This document shows positions 16,005-25,164 of a stretch of 34,392 nucleotides of DNA, piece after piece. Below the pieces are notes generated by a model, which made no database searches, was not told the DNA's origin, and saw only the letters and a list, made by a program, of their open reading frames with translations. This stretch comes from Parasporobacterium sp. GTDB taxonomy: Bacteria; Bacillota; Clostridia; Lachnospirales; Lachnospiraceae. Position 1 is the stretch's first letter, and each line of letters starts with the position of its first letter. Location of the stretch: assembly GCA_017510065.1 (NCBI GenBank), contig JAFWOB010000115.1, forward strand, positions 32,001-66,392, read 5' to 3'. Both the position numbers and the translations under genes were made by a program.

Positions 16005-16174
16005 TGCCCGGACCGGCTGATATTTTGAACCTACATCGATTAATAGGGATTCCAATATTTTTTAGCCTATGACATGCCTCGTTCGTGTGGACTTCAGAAG
16101 TTAAAGTGCGGTAAAACCCACCTGGCAAACGCTAGGGATCAAAATTCAGCTCAGGTTTTGGGCATTGCTTTTTT
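16005..16174 (+). ncRNA. ssrS: Structured small RNA with own promoter and terminator, probably 6S RNA
   Basis: About 170 nt. The ends pair: ATGCCC (16004-16009) with GGGCAT (16160-16165). Inside, 16017-16028 pairs with 16139-16149 as 11 bp with a single bulged base, leading to a large internal loop (5' side from 16029, 3' side ending near 16138) and an imperfect apical arm. A run of six T (16169-16174) follows the closing helix, so the RNA ends in its own terminator. Size, long rod shape, central bubble and U-tract match 6S RNA, which binds the sigma-A RNA polymerase holoenzyme. I recognise the elements GAACCTAC...AGGGA only loosely, so the 6S name is probable, not certain. No ORF with coding signals lies here on either strand. 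Confidence 0.6.
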
Positions 16175-16181
16175 AGATGGC

Positions 16182-16215
16182 AGGCTGTTTCTTCTATGAA
16201 GAAACAGCCTTTTTA
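16182..16215 (+). terminator. Second terminator between the 6S-like RNA and pheS
   Basis: AGGCTGTTTCTTC and GAAGAAACAGCCT form a perfect 13-bp stem with a TAT loop and a T tract. The -35 of the pheS promoter begins immediately after it. Confidence 0.92.
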
Positions 16216-16244
16216 TTGACACCACCCGGTAACTGTACTAAAAT
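16216..16244 (+). promoter_or_regulatory. Promoter of pheST
   Basis: TTGACA (16216-16221) and TAAAAT (16239-16244) are 17 bases apart; the start is expected near 16251, giving an 80-base leader. Confidence 0.85.
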
Positions 16245-16264
16245 CTTATGCACGTGTGCACATG

Positions 16265-16305
16265 CTGCACTCTATTCGTGCAGTTTAAAATAGAATGTGT
16301 CATTC
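16265..16305 (+). promoter_or_regulatory. Structured pheST leader, possible H-type pseudoknot
   Basis: CTGCAC (16265-16270) pairs with GTGCAG (16278-16283). The loop TCTATT (16271-16276) can pair with AATAGA (16289-16294), forming a pseudoknot. A second small hairpin GAATG-TGT-CATTC follows (16293-16305) and would compete for part of the same bases. No T-box motif is present. Confidence 0.35.
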
Positions 16306-16331
16306 TTTACTTAATATAAGGGGATAAGAAT

Positions 16332-17351
16332 ATGCTGGAAAAATTAGTGAAAATCAGACAGGAAGCGATGGAACAGATCTTAAGCGCTTCTTCCGCAGAT
16401 TCCCTCAACGATCTCAGAGTCAGGTACCTTGGGAAAAAGGGCCTGCTGACAGAGGTGCTGAAAGGGATGAAGGATGTGTCCGCTGAGGAGAGACCGCGTG
16501 TCGGACAGTTGGTCAATGATGCCAGAAAAGAGATTGAGAACAATCTGGATTCCATGCGGACAGAGTTTGAGAACAGACTGATGCAGGCAAGACTGCAGGC
16601 GGAAGAGATTGATGTGACGCTTCCGGGGAAAAAGAATACCCTCGGACACAGCCATCCGAACAATGTGATCCTGAGACAGGTGGAAGATATCTTTGTCGGA
16701 ATGGGATATGAAGTAGTGTCCGGACCGGAGATCGAATACGATTACTACAATTTTGAAGCTCTGAATATTCCTGCAAATCATCCGGCTAAGGATGAGCAGG
16801 ATACGTTCTATATAAATAATGATATCCTTCTGCGGACGCAGACGTCATCCGTGCAGATCCATGAAATGGAGCGGGGCGTCCTTCCGATCCGAATGATCGC
16901 TCCGGGAAGGGTCTTCCGCGCCGATGAAGTGGATGCGACCCATTCTCCTTCTTTCCACCAGATCGAAGGTCTGGTTATCGATAAGGGGATCACATTTGCA
17001 GATCTGAAGGGAACGCTGGATGAATTTGCCAAACGGTTTTTCGGACCGGATACCAGAACCAAGTTCCGTCCCCATCATTTCCCATTTACTGAGCCGTCCG
17101 CTGAAGTGGATGTCAGCTGCTTCAAGTGCGGCGGAAAGGGCTGCCGTTTCTGCAAAGGGGAAGGCTGGATCGAGATCCTGGGCTGCGGTATGGTGCATCC
17201 GCATGTTCTGGAGATGGCAGGGATCGATCCGGATGTTTATTCCGGCTTTGCCTTCGGAATGGGTCTGGAAAGACTTACCCTTCTGAAATGCGAGATCGAC
17301 GATATGAGACTTTTGTACGAAAACGATATGAGATTTTTAAAACAATTCTAG
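16332..17351 (+). CDS. pheS: Phenylalanine--tRNA ligase alpha subunit
   Basis: 339 residues, standard bacterial length. The N-terminal coiled-coil arm (about 1-85) binds tRNA; the class II catalytic core follows, with motif 2 around APGRVFRADEVDATHSPSFH and a phenylalanine pocket and motif 3 region near the C-terminus (GFAFGMGLERL). KFRPHHFPFTEPSAEV and the CxxC-type pairs in SCFKCGGKGCRFC (a zinc-ribbon-like insertion common in Firmicutes PheS) are present. Works as an alpha2-beta2 tetramer with PheT to charge tRNA-Phe in the cytoplasm. Strong AAGGGGA Shine-Dalgarno, 15 bases ahead of pheT in the same operon. Confidence 0.98.
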   Translation: MLEKLVKIRQEAMEQILSASSADSLNDLRVRYLGKKGLLTEVLKGMKDVSAEERPRVGQLVNDARKEIENNLDSMRTEFENRLMQARLQAEEIDVTLPGKKNTLGHSHPNNVILRQVEDIFVGMGYEVVSGPEIEYDYYNFEALNIPANHPAKDEQDTFYINNDILLRTQTSSVQIHEMERGVLPIRMIAPGRVFRADEVDATHSPSFHQIEGLVIDKGITFADLKGTLDEFAKRFFGPDTRTKFRPHHFPFTEPSAEVDVSCFKCGGKGCRFCKGEGWIEILGCGMVHPHVLEMAGIDPDVYSGFAFGMGLERLTLLKCEIDDMRLLYENDMRFLKQF

Positions 17352-17366
17352 GAAAGGAGAGAAGCT

Positions 17367-19784
17367 ATGAATGCGTCATTATCATGGATCAAATCATATG
17401 TGCCGGAACTTGACTGTTCCTATCAGGAATTCAGGGATGCGATGACTCTCTCCGGTACGAAGGTGGAAGGCTATAAAGTGTTTGATGAAGATCTGGAGAA
17501 GATCGTCATCGGTCAGGTCCTTTCCATGGAAAAACACCCGGATGCGGACAAACTGCAGATCTGCCAGGTGAATGTGGGAACGGAAACGATCCAGATCGTT
17601 ACAGGAGCCCCGAATGTCTTTGAAGGAGCCAAGGTTCCGGTGGTACTGGACGGCGGAAGAGTTGCCGGCGGACATGACGGCAATATGACTCCCGGCGGCA
17701 TTAAGATCAAAAAAGGCAAATTAAGAGGAGTGGAGTCCTTCGGTATGATGTGCTCCATCGAGGAGCTGGGTTCTACCAGGGAAATGTATCCGGATGCTCC
17801 GGAGAACGGTCTTTACATCCTTCCGGATGATGCGCCGGTAGGGGAAAGTGCCATCTCTTATCTGGGACTTTGCGATGCCAATTACGAGTTTGAGATCACA
17901 TCCAACAGGGTTGACTGCTACAGTGTACTGGGAATCGCCAGGGAGGCAGCCGCAACCTTCAGAAAGCCCTTTGTAAATGAAGAGCCGAAGATTCAAAAAA
18001 CAGAAGGGGATATCCGCGAACTTCTGGAAGTGGAAGTCAAAGATACAGATCTTTGTCCACGTTATACTGCCATGATGGTGAAAAACATCAGGCTTGCCCC
18101 GTCACCGAGATGGCTCAGGCAGCGCCTCGCCAGCAACGGGATCCGTCCCATTAACAATGTGGTGGATATTACCAATTATGTGATGGAAGAATACGGCCAG
18201 CCGATGCATGCTTTCGACTACGATACCATCAAAGGCCATAAGATCATAGTGAAAAGGGCTGAAGACGGAGAAAAGTTCGTAACACTGGACGGCCAGGAAC
18301 GGACTCTTGACAAAGACATCCTGATGATCTGTGATGCAGAACGTCCGATCGGAATTGCCGGCATCATGGGCGGAGAAGAGTCCAAGATCACAGACGATGT
18401 CAAAACCCTGGTCTTTGAAAGCGCCTGCTTCGACGGTACAAACAACCGTTTATCAGCCAGGAGATTGGGACTTCGGACCGATGCTTCCGGAAAATATGAA
18501 AAGGGACTGGATCCCAACAATACCGTTCCCGCCATCATTAGAGCCTGCCAGCTGATCGAAGAACTGGACGCCGGCGATGTAGTGGGGGGCATGATCGATC
18601 TTTATCCGGAACCGGTACAGGAAAAAAGGATCGCATTTGATCCTGACAGGATCAACGCTTACCTGGGTACAGATATTTCCAAAGAAGAGATGCTTTCCTA
18701 TTTCCCGGCGCTGGAGATCAGCTACGATGAAAAGAACGGCATGCTGACCGTTCCGTCCTTCCGCCAGGATCTTCTGCGGGGAGCTGATATCGCGGAGGAG
18801 ATCGCCAGATTCTACGGCTATGATAAGATTCCGACCACGCTTCCGGCTATGAAGGGAGCCAGCGGAAGGCTGACCTATAAATTCCAGGTGAATGAAGTGA
18901 TCCGTGAGCGGATGCAGGCCGTAGGCTTCTCAGAGGCGATGACCTATTCCTTTGAAAGCCCGAAGGTATTTGACAAGTGCCTTCTGGATCCGGATGATCC
19001 GCACCGTCAGGCCATCGTGATCAGCAATCCGCTGGGAGAGGATTACAGTATCATGAGAACTTCTCTCCTGAACGGACTGTTCACCTCCCTTGCCACCAAT
19101 TATAACCGGAGGAACAAAGAAGCAGCTCTTTATGAACTGTCCAACGTATATATTGCAAAGCAGCTGCCGCTTACCGAACTTCCGGACGAACGTATGACAC
19201 TGTCCCTTGGATTCTTCGGGGAAGGTGATTTCTTCAATCTGAAAGGTGCCGTGGAGGAACTTTTTGAAGGACTTGGGCTTACCGGACACCGCAGGTACGA
19301 CAACACTGGGGAACTTCCATTCTTCCATCCGGGCCGCCAGGCAGTGCTTTCCTATGAAGGTACTCCCGTGGCAGTCCTCGGAGAAGTTCATCCGACGGTA
19401 GTGAAAAACTATGGTCTGGCAAAGAGAACTTATGCTGCCCAGATCGATGTGGAAGCACTGTATGATCAGGTCTGCTTTGCAAGGAAGTATCAGGGAATCC
19501 CCAAATACCCGGCGGTATCCAGGGATCTGAGCCTTGTGATGGACAGGAGCGTCCGCGCCGGACAGATCGAAGAGATTATTGAAACCTGCGGCGGAAAACT
19601 GCTGGAGCATTATGAATTGTTTGACATCTATGAAGGAGAGCAGGTGGGGGCAGGCAGGAAATCCCTTGCCTATACCGTCAGATTCCGTGCCAATGACAGA
19701 ACTCTGGAAGACAAAGATGTGACGCCGATCATGGAGAAGATTGTCAGCCGGCTCGGAGAGATCAATGTATTTTTAAGAAGCTGA
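17367..19784 (+). CDS. pheT: Phenylalanine--tRNA ligase beta subunit
   Basis: 805 residues, normal for bacterial PheT. Domain order: tRNA-binding OB domain (about 39-150, with VTGAPNVFEGAKVPV), B3/B4 editing domain (about 205-400, with ASGKYEKGLDP), B5 (about 405-475, DLLRGADIAEEIARFYGY at its end), the catalytic-like core, and the C-terminal ferredoxin-like anticodon-binding domain (about 710-803, KYPAVSRDLSLV). It supports aminoacylation and edits mischarged Tyr-tRNA-Phe. Good GAGAG-type Shine-Dalgarno after pheS. No intrinsic terminator is seen before the secDF promoter at 19800. Confidence 0.98.
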   Translation: MNASLSWIKSYVPELDCSYQEFRDAMTLSGTKVEGYKVFDEDLEKIVIGQVLSMEKHPDADKLQICQVNVGTETIQIVTGAPNVFEGAKVPVVLDGGRVAGGHDGNMTPGGIKIKKGKLRGVESFGMMCSIEELGSTREMYPDAPENGLYILPDDAPVGESAISYLGLCDANYEFEITSNRVDCYSVLGIAREAAATFRKPFVNEEPKIQKTEGDIRELLEVEVKDTDLCPRYTAMMVKNIRLAPSPRWLRQRLASNGIRPINNVVDITNYVMEEYGQPMHAFDYDTIKGHKIIVKRAEDGEKFVTLDGQERTLDKDILMICDAERPIGIAGIMGGEESKITDDVKTLVFESACFDGTNNRLSARRLGLRTDASGKYEKGLDPNNTVPAIIRACQLIEELDAGDVVGGMIDLYPEPVQEKRIAFDPDRINAYLGTDISKEEMLSYFPALEISYDEKNGMLTVPSFRQDLLRGADIAEEIARFYGYDKIPTTLPAMKGASGRLTYKFQVNEVIRERMQAVGFSEAMTYSFESPKVFDKCLLDPDDPHRQAIVISNPLGEDYSIMRTSLLNGLFTSLATNYNRRNKEAALYELSNVYIAKQLPLTELPDERMTLSLGFFGEGDFFNLKGAVEELFEGLGLTGHRRYDNTGELPFFHPGRQAVLSYEGTPVAVLGEVHPTVVKNYGLAKRTYAAQIDVEALYDQVCFARKYQGIPKYPAVSRDLSLVMDRSVRAGQIEEIIETCGGKLLEHYELFDIYEGEQVGAGRKSLAYTVRFRANDRTLEDKDVTPIMEKIVSRLGEINVFLRS

Positions 19785-19799
19785 TATGATTATATTCGG

Positions 19800-19828
19800 T
19801 AGACAATATTAGGCTGAAATGTTAAAAT
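19800..19828 (+). promoter_or_regulatory. Promoter of secDF
   Basis: TAGACA (19800-19805) and TAAAAT (19823-19828) are separated by 17 bases, 37 bases ahead of the secDF ATG. Confidence 0.65.
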
Positions 19829-19864
19829 ACGTCAGTTAAACTGATTCTGGAAAGAGGAAGGGAT

Positions 19865-22174
19865 ATGAAAAGGACAAAACATATTATTATCTTTATCATC
19901 TCGGTAATTTTAATTATCGGATGCTGTGTGGTCGCCGGCATCGGATTCGGCGGCGGACACATTGGTGCAGCTAGAAATATTACCCTTGGCCTTGACTTAC
20001 GAGGCGGTGTCAGCGTGACATATCAGACGGTGGAGGACAATCCTTCCGCAATAGATATGGCGGATACGATCTACAAGCTGCAGCTGCGTGTGCAGCAGTA
20101 CAGTACGGATGCGTCTGTCTACCAGGAAGGGACTAACCGGATCACCGTAGAGATCCCGGGTGTTTATGATACCCAGAAGGTGATCGATGAACTGGGACGC
20201 CCCGGTTCCTTACAGTTTGTCACCTATGATCAGACGACAGAATCAGGAGCGACTGATTACGACAATCCGACTGTCTGGGTTTCCGGTACGGATATTGCCA
20301 ATGCGCAGGCGGCAAGCCAGTCTGATCAGAGAACCGGTACATCCGAATTTGTTGTACAGCTCCAGCTGAATGAGGACGGCGCAGCTAAATTTGCAGAAGC
20401 AACAGCCAAGTATCTGAACCAGATCATTTATATTGTTTATGACGGCGAGGTTGTCAGCAGCCCGAGAGTGCAGTCTGTGATCTCTGACGGCAACTGCATC
20501 ATTGAAGGTATGGAATCCTATGAGGATGCTACCACTTTAGCTTCTACGATCCGTATCGGTTCCCTGAGCCTGGAACTGGAAGAAGTATCTTCCAAAGTCG
20601 TTTCCGCAAAACTGGGCGACAACGCGATCAGCACTTCTCTGATCGCCGGCCTGATCGGAATCCTCCTGATCATGATCTTCATGATCATCTATTACAGGAT
20701 CCCGGGTCTTGCAGCTGCTCTGGCTATGGTCTTTTATACAGCCGCGATCCTGCTGCTGCTGAATGCCTTTAACCTGACCCTTACGATCTCAGGTATCGCC
20801 GGTATCATACTGACAATTGGTATGGCAGTGGACGGCAACGTAATCATCAATGCCCGTATCAAGGAAGAGATCAATGCAGGTTATTCCATTGAGCAGTCGA
20901 TTAAGAATGGCTTTAAGAAATCTACCTCAGCCATCCTGGACGGCAATATTACGACCCTGATCGTCGCTATCGTTCTTATGATCTTCGGATCAGGTACGGT
21001 AAACGGATTCGGTATGACGCTGGCTATCGGTATTGTGCTCAGTGTTATTACCTCCCTTCTGGTTACCAGAGTTTTAATGTTCAGCATGCTTTATATGGGC
21101 TGTGACAAACCGTCCATGTTTGCTTCTGCGAAGAAGTCCGCAAAGCAGGCATTTGACTTTGTCGGCAAGAGAGCCGTAGCATTTATCATTGCCATCGTCT
21201 GCATCTGTGCAGGTATTGTGGCGATGATCGTCGGCGGCGCATCAGGCGATCGTGCGCTGAACATGAGTATCGAGTTTGTCGGCGGTGTCAGCACAACCGT
21301 GGACTTCCCGGAAGATGTAACGATCGATACGTTTAACGATGAGATCAAGCCTGCAATTGCCGAAGTGATCGGAAGCAGTGATATCGAAGGTCAGAAGGTT
21401 ACCGGTTCCACCCAGTACGTGATCAAGACTCAGACCCTGGATGTGGACAAGAGAGAAGCGATGCAGACCCTTCTGGAGGAGACCTATGGCGCAGATCCGG
21501 AAAGCTTTGAGACAACATTCATCAGTTCTACGATCAGTTCGGAACTTTTAAGAGACGCTTATGTTTCCCTGATCATTGCAGCTGTTCTGATGCTGCTTTA
21601 TATCTGGATCCGGTTCCGCAAGTTTAAATTCGCTATCTCATCTGTAATCTGCCTTCTGCATGATGTCATGATCGTTATTGCTTTCTTTGCGATCTTCAGG
21701 CTGTCTGTGGGCAATTCCTTCATCGCCTGCATCCTGACCATCGTCGGATATTCGATCAATGCGACCATCGTTATCTTCGACCGTATCAGGGAGAACCTGG
21801 CAGATGCCACGATCAACCATGACCTGAAGTTTGTGGTCAACAGAAGTATCTCCCAGTCCATGACCAGGAGTATCCTGACATCAGCGACTACCTTCGTGAC
21901 AGTCCTGTTCCTGTATATCCTGGGCGTTGAGTCCATGAAGGCATTTGCTCTTCCGCTTGCAGTCGGTATCGTTGCCGGTGCTTTCTCCTCCGTCCTTTTG
22001 GCTGGATCACTCTTCTATATGCTTCATAAGAAAAACGATCGTCTGGACGTAAAGGGCGCCAAGGCTGTCAGACCTGCTGTGGAAGGTCCCGCAGAAGAAG
22101 CAAAGGAAACGGTTCAGGAAGTAAAGAAGATTACGGCTAATCCGAACCGCAAGAAGAAAAACCGCAAACAGTAA
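19865..22174 (+). CDS. secDF: Fused protein translocase subunit SecDF
   Basis: 769 residues, a natural SecD-SecF fusion as in Bacillus subtilis. SecD half: first transmembrane segment (7-29), the signature LGLDLRGGV, a large extracytoplasmic domain (about 35-255), then five membrane segments with AVDGNVIINARIKEE. SecF half from about residue 437: a transmembrane segment, FVGGVSTTVDFP, an outer domain and further segments with ATIVIFDRIREN. Uses the proton gradient to pull pre-proteins across the membrane after SecA-driven translocation. The C-terminal tail is Lys-rich (NRKKKNRKQ), cytoplasmic. Good Shine-Dalgarno (GAGGAAGGG). It has its own promoter after pheT, and a long hairpin follows the stop. 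Confidence 0.97.
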   Translation: MKRTKHIIIFIISVILIIGCCVVAGIGFGGGHIGAARNITLGLDLRGGVSVTYQTVEDNPSAIDMADTIYKLQLRVQQYSTDASVYQEGTNRITVEIPGVYDTQKVIDELGRPGSLQFVTYDQTTESGATDYDNPTVWVSGTDIANAQAASQSDQRTGTSEFVVQLQLNEDGAAKFAEATAKYLNQIIYIVYDGEVVSSPRVQSVISDGNCIIEGMESYEDATTLASTIRIGSLSLELEEVSSKVVSAKLGDNAISTSLIAGLIGILLIMIFMIIYYRIPGLAAALAMVFYTAAILLLLNAFNLTLTISGIAGIILTIGMAVDGNVIINARIKEEINAGYSIEQSIKNGFKKSTSAILDGNITTLIVAIVLMIFGSGTVNGFGMTLAIGIVLSVITSLLVTRVLMFSMLYMGCDKPSMFASAKKSAKQAFDFVGKRAVAFIIAIVCICAGIVAMIVGGASGDRALNMSIEFVGGVSTTVDFPEDVTIDTFNDEIKPAIAEVIGSSDIEGQKVTGSTQYVIKTQTLDVDKREAMQTLLEETYGADPESFETTFISSTISSELLRDAYVSLIIAAVLMLLYIWIRFRKFKFAISSVICLLHDVMIVIAFFAIFRLSVGNSFIACILTIVGYSINATIVIFDRIRENLADATINHDLKFVVNRSISQSMTRSILTSATTFVTVLFLYILGVESMKAFALPLAVGIVAGAFSSVLLAGSLFYMLHKKNDRLDVKGAKAVRPAVEGPAEEAKETVQEVKKITANPNRKKKNRKQ

Positions 22175-22204
22175 TTATCATCCTGTGTAGATCGAGGAAA
22201 TAAC

Positions 22205-22278
22205 AATTCCGGAGACCCTTCACCAGTCAGAAAGTTCCATATCATTCACTTTTTGACTGGTGAAGGGTCTCCGGGATT
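22205..22278. repeat. Very long near-perfect hairpin between secDF and the antiporter gene
   Basis: 22209-22229 and 22254-22274 are perfect 21-base inverted repeats (CCGGAGACCCTTCACCAGTCA and complement). Pairing continues inward through a G-U and AAAGT/ACTTT, and outward through AATT/GATT with one G-U, giving about 30 bp around a 12-base loop (TCCATATCATTC). No T tract follows on either strand. It may be a transcription barrier, an RNase III site or a remnant of a small mobile palindromic element. Confidence 0.9.
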
Positions 22279-22303
22279 TGTTCGTTTGATACAAGGAGAA
22301 AAC

Positions 22304-23281
22304 ATGTTAATTCCGATTTTGTTATTTATATTGGGTCTGATCTGCCTGATCAAAGGCGGAGACTGGTTCGTAGACGGGGCGGTGAGCCTTGCCCACAGAC
22401 TGAACCTTCCGGAAATCCTGATCGGCGCAACGGTTGTTGCCATCGGCACAACACTGCCTGAAGTCATGGTATCGGCTACGTCAGCGGCCACCGGCCATGG
22501 GGACCTGGCTTACGGAAATGCGATAGGATCCATCATCTGCAACACCGCACTCATCTCAGCGCTGACCATGGCAATCCGTCCTGCAAAGATTGAACGGAAG
22601 AACCTGATCGTACCTTCCATCGCATTTTTTGCAGCGGCTGCTGTGTATTGCGTAATCTCCTATATCACGAAGACTTTTACCAGAGTAACGGGAATTATTC
22701 TGCTTTTGATGTTTGTGGTTTATATGGCCATCAGTGTGAAGCAGAGTTTCGGAAAAAGCAGAATCGGAGCGGTGCCGGAAACACAAGAGAACGAAGAGGC
22801 AGCAAAAGAACTCCCTGTCTGGAAAATGATCCTGTTCCTGGTTCTGGGGGCTGCCCTGATCGCAGTCGGTGCCAGGCTGCTGGTGGACAATGGAACAAAG
22901 ATCGCAGAAGGATTCGGTGTTCCGGAGACCGTAATTGCCCTGACCTTTGTTGCCCTGGGCACATCCCTTCCGGAACTTGTTACAGCCATTACTTCACTGG
23001 CAAAAGGCCATGGGGCACTTTCCGTCGGAAATATCATCGGTGCGAATCTGTTCAATCTGGTGCTGGTAAGCGGGATCTCCATTACGATCCAGCCCTTTGA
23101 CCTTCCATCCTCCAAGATGCTGTGGGGACATAATGCATCCCTTATATTGGACCTGCCTCTGATGCTTCTGGTTATGCTGATCATGGTCATACCGGCACTT
23201 GTAAAGGGCAGGCTCTATCGCTGGCAGGGAATCGTGCTCCTTGTGTTATATGCAGGATTCTGCGCCGTGCAGATGATCTGA
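22304..23281 (+). CDS. Calcium/sodium antiporter of the CaCA family (YrbG-like)
   Basis: 325 residues from the ATG at 22304, chosen for AAGGAG at 6 bases; a TTG at 22253 in frame would begin inside the long hairpin and is rejected. About ten transmembrane segments arranged as two inverted halves. Both alpha repeats, which form the ion-binding site, are visible: GTTLPEVMVSATSAATGHGD...GNAIGS in the first half and GTSLPELVTAITSLAKGHG...GNIIGANLFN in the second. The polar loop between the halves (about residues 150-175) is short and Glu-rich. The family exchanges Ca2+ (or K+) against Na+ or H+; ion selectivity is not deducible. RecJ starts 14 bases after its stop. Confidence 0.92.
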   Translation: MLIPILLFILGLICLIKGGDWFVDGAVSLAHRLNLPEILIGATVVAIGTTLPEVMVSATSAATGHGDLAYGNAIGSIICNTALISALTMAIRPAKIERKNLIVPSIAFFAAAAVYCVISYITKTFTRVTGIILLLMFVVYMAISVKQSFGKSRIGAVPETQENEEAAKELPVWKMILFLVLGAALIAVGARLLVDNGTKIAEGFGVPETVIALTFVALGTSLPELVTAITSLAKGHGALSVGNIIGANLFNLVLVSGISITIQPFDLPSSKMLWGHNASLILDLPLMLLVMLIMVIPALVKGRLYRWQGIVLLVLYAGFCAVQMI

Positions 23282-23295
23282 TCAGACAGAAAGGT

Positions 23296-25041
23296 ATGCT
23301 ATACCCGAATATGGAAGTCTGGAAAATCTATTCGAAAAAGGCAGATTTTGCCGGTATATCAAAGCAATTCCATATCAGCCCGCTTCTTGCCCGGATCCTC
23401 AGAAACCGGGATATTGAAGGAGCAGAGCAGATCCGGAAATATCTTCATGCAGATGTATCAGATCTGTATGATCCGTTTCTGATGAAGGGAATGGAAGAAG
23501 GAGTCCGGATTACTCAGAATGTCATACAAAACGGCGGACGCATCCGCATTATGGGAGATTATGATACGGATGGTGTCTGCGCCAGTTATATTCTGGAACG
23601 TTTCCTGACCGCTGCAGGAGCTCATGCAGATGTCAGACTCCCGGACCGTATGGCAGAAGGCTACGGAATGAGTACGGTTATGGTGGAAGAAGCGTATGCG
23701 GATAAGATTTCTCTGATCATCACCTGTGATAATGGGATCTCTTCCCTTGAAGCTGTGCATGCCGCCAGAAGATATGGGATCGATGTGATCATAACGGATC
23801 ATCATGAACCATCGGAGATGCTGCCGAATGCCAACGTGATCATAGATGCCAAGCAGAAAGACTGTACCTATCCCTTTCGGGAACTTTGCGGGGCAGGAGT
23901 AGCTTATAAATTCGTACAGGCATATAACAGACTGTTCCAGACCAGTCTGGAAGATTTGCTGGACGATCTACTTCAATATGCAGGGCTCGCTACGATTGCT
24001 GATATTGTGCCGCTGAAAGACGAAAACAGAATCCTGGCATCTGAAGGAATCAAAAGACTTCGGAATACAGACAGCCCAGGGCTGCTGGCCCTGGCACAGG
24101 AGCGAGGGATGGATATGGCCTGTATGGATTCCCGCTCTGTCGCTTACATCCTGTCGCCATGCATCAATTCCGCCGGAAGACTGAAAAACGCCGGACTTGC
24201 CTATGAACTGCTTTGTGAAAGAGATCCGCAGAACGCCCGTATGCTGGCAAAGGAACTGTCGGAACTGAATGAGCAGAGAAAGAACCTGACTTCTGCCTGT
24301 GAAAAGGAAGCCATCGAGATGATCCGGCAAAAAGAAGAAAACAACCCATCCAGGGACAGCATCCTGGTAGTCTTTCTTCCTGCAGCCCATGAAAGCATTG
24401 CCGGTATCCTGGCAGGACGACTGAAAGATGAATACAACAGACCGGCGATCGTGATCACCAGGTCGCAGAATGCTTTGAAAGGCTCGGGACGTTCCATAGA
24501 TTCTTACAATCTGATTGAAGGACTGAGAGAACATCCGGAATTATTTGAAAAATGCGGCGGACATGCCAAAGCATGCGGGTTTACCTTAAAGTCTGCAGGA
24601 ACAGACGAAGAAACCGTCAATCGGTTCGCACAGCGCATGAATGCCTCCTGTCTGCAGGATCTGGCTGATATGGAGCGGGTGATCTGGATCGATATGGCTC
24701 TTCCTTTTAAATACATAAATGAGACCTTTACAAAGGAACTGGAACTTCTGGAGCCTTTCGGAACAGATAATGAAAAACCGGTATTCGGGCAGAATAAGGT
24801 CACAATACTGAGAAGCAGTATTTTAGGCAGAAACCGGAATGTACTGAAAATGTCCCTGCAGGATGAAAGCGGGTTTGTGACAGACGGCATCATGTTCGGC
24901 TCGGAAGATTATATCCGTCAGCAGTATGAAAAACTGACGGATGGGAGTCTGATCTCAATTCTTTATTATCCGATGATCAATGAATTCCGGGGAAACTGCA
25001 CCCCGCAGGCGGTCATCTCCGCATTCCGTATCTTGGAATAA
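23296..25041 (+). CDS. recJ: Single-stranded-DNA-specific 5'-3' exonuclease RecJ
   Basis: 581 residues. DHH-family catalytic motifs are clear: GDYDTDGV (about 87-94), CDNG (144-147) and TDHHE (167-171), followed by the DHHA1 motif GGHAKACGF and an OB-like C-terminal domain. RecJ degrades single-stranded DNA 5' to 3' in recombination and mismatch repair. The start is uncertain: AAAGG lies only one base before the ATG at 23296, and the next in-frame ATG (23311, MEVWK) matches where homologues usually begin but has a poorly spaced site. It lies 14 bases after the antiporter stop, so they probably share a transcript. No terminator is visible; the next gene has its own promoter. Confidence 0.95.
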   Translation: MLYPNMEVWKIYSKKADFAGISKQFHISPLLARILRNRDIEGAEQIRKYLHADVSDLYDPFLMKGMEEGVRITQNVIQNGGRIRIMGDYDTDGVCASYILERFLTAAGAHADVRLPDRMAEGYGMSTVMVEEAYADKISLIITCDNGISSLEAVHAARRYGIDVIITDHHEPSEMLPNANVIIDAKQKDCTYPFRELCGAGVAYKFVQAYNRLFQTSLEDLLDDLLQYAGLATIADIVPLKDENRILASEGIKRLRNTDSPGLLALAQERGMDMACMDSRSVAYILSPCINSAGRLKNAGLAYELLCERDPQNARMLAKELSELNEQRKNLTSACEKEAIEMIRQKEENNPSRDSILVVFLPAAHESIAGILAGRLKDEYNRPAIVITRSQNALKGSGRSIDSYNLIEGLREHPELFEKCGGHAKACGFTLKSAGTDEETVNRFAQRMNASCLQDLADMERVIWIDMALPFKYINETFTKELELLEPFGTDNEKPVFGQNKVTILRSSILGRNRNVLKMSLQDESGFVTDGIMFGSEDYIRQQYEKLTDGSLISILYYPMINEFRGNCTPQAVISAFRILE

Positions 25042-25104
25042 AAACCTGCGGAAGAAGGGAATTTTCGGAAAACATATGGAAATTGTGCAGATTCTGTGAT
25101 AAAT

Positions 25105-25133
25105 TTGACCTTTAGGTTCAAGGATAGTAAAAT
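25105..25133 (+). promoter_or_regulatory. Promoter of the transglutaminase/dlt-like operon
   Basis: TTGACC (25105-25110) and TAAAAT (25128-25133) at 17 bases, 31 bases ahead of the first ATG. It is the only good promoter found before the lipoprotein gene, so it probably drives at least seven genes. Confidence 0.7.
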
Positions 25134-25164
25134 AACTTGAAAACATACACAGCAGGAAGTAGCT

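Noticed and set aside
16116-16135. T-box-like element before pheST (CGGTAAAACCCACC)
   Set aside because: The sequence does not match the T-box core and lies before two terminators and the pheS promoter.
22253-22303. TTG start for the antiporter
   Set aside because: It falls in the arm of the long hairpin; the ATG at 22304 has AAGGAG and begins the first membrane segment.
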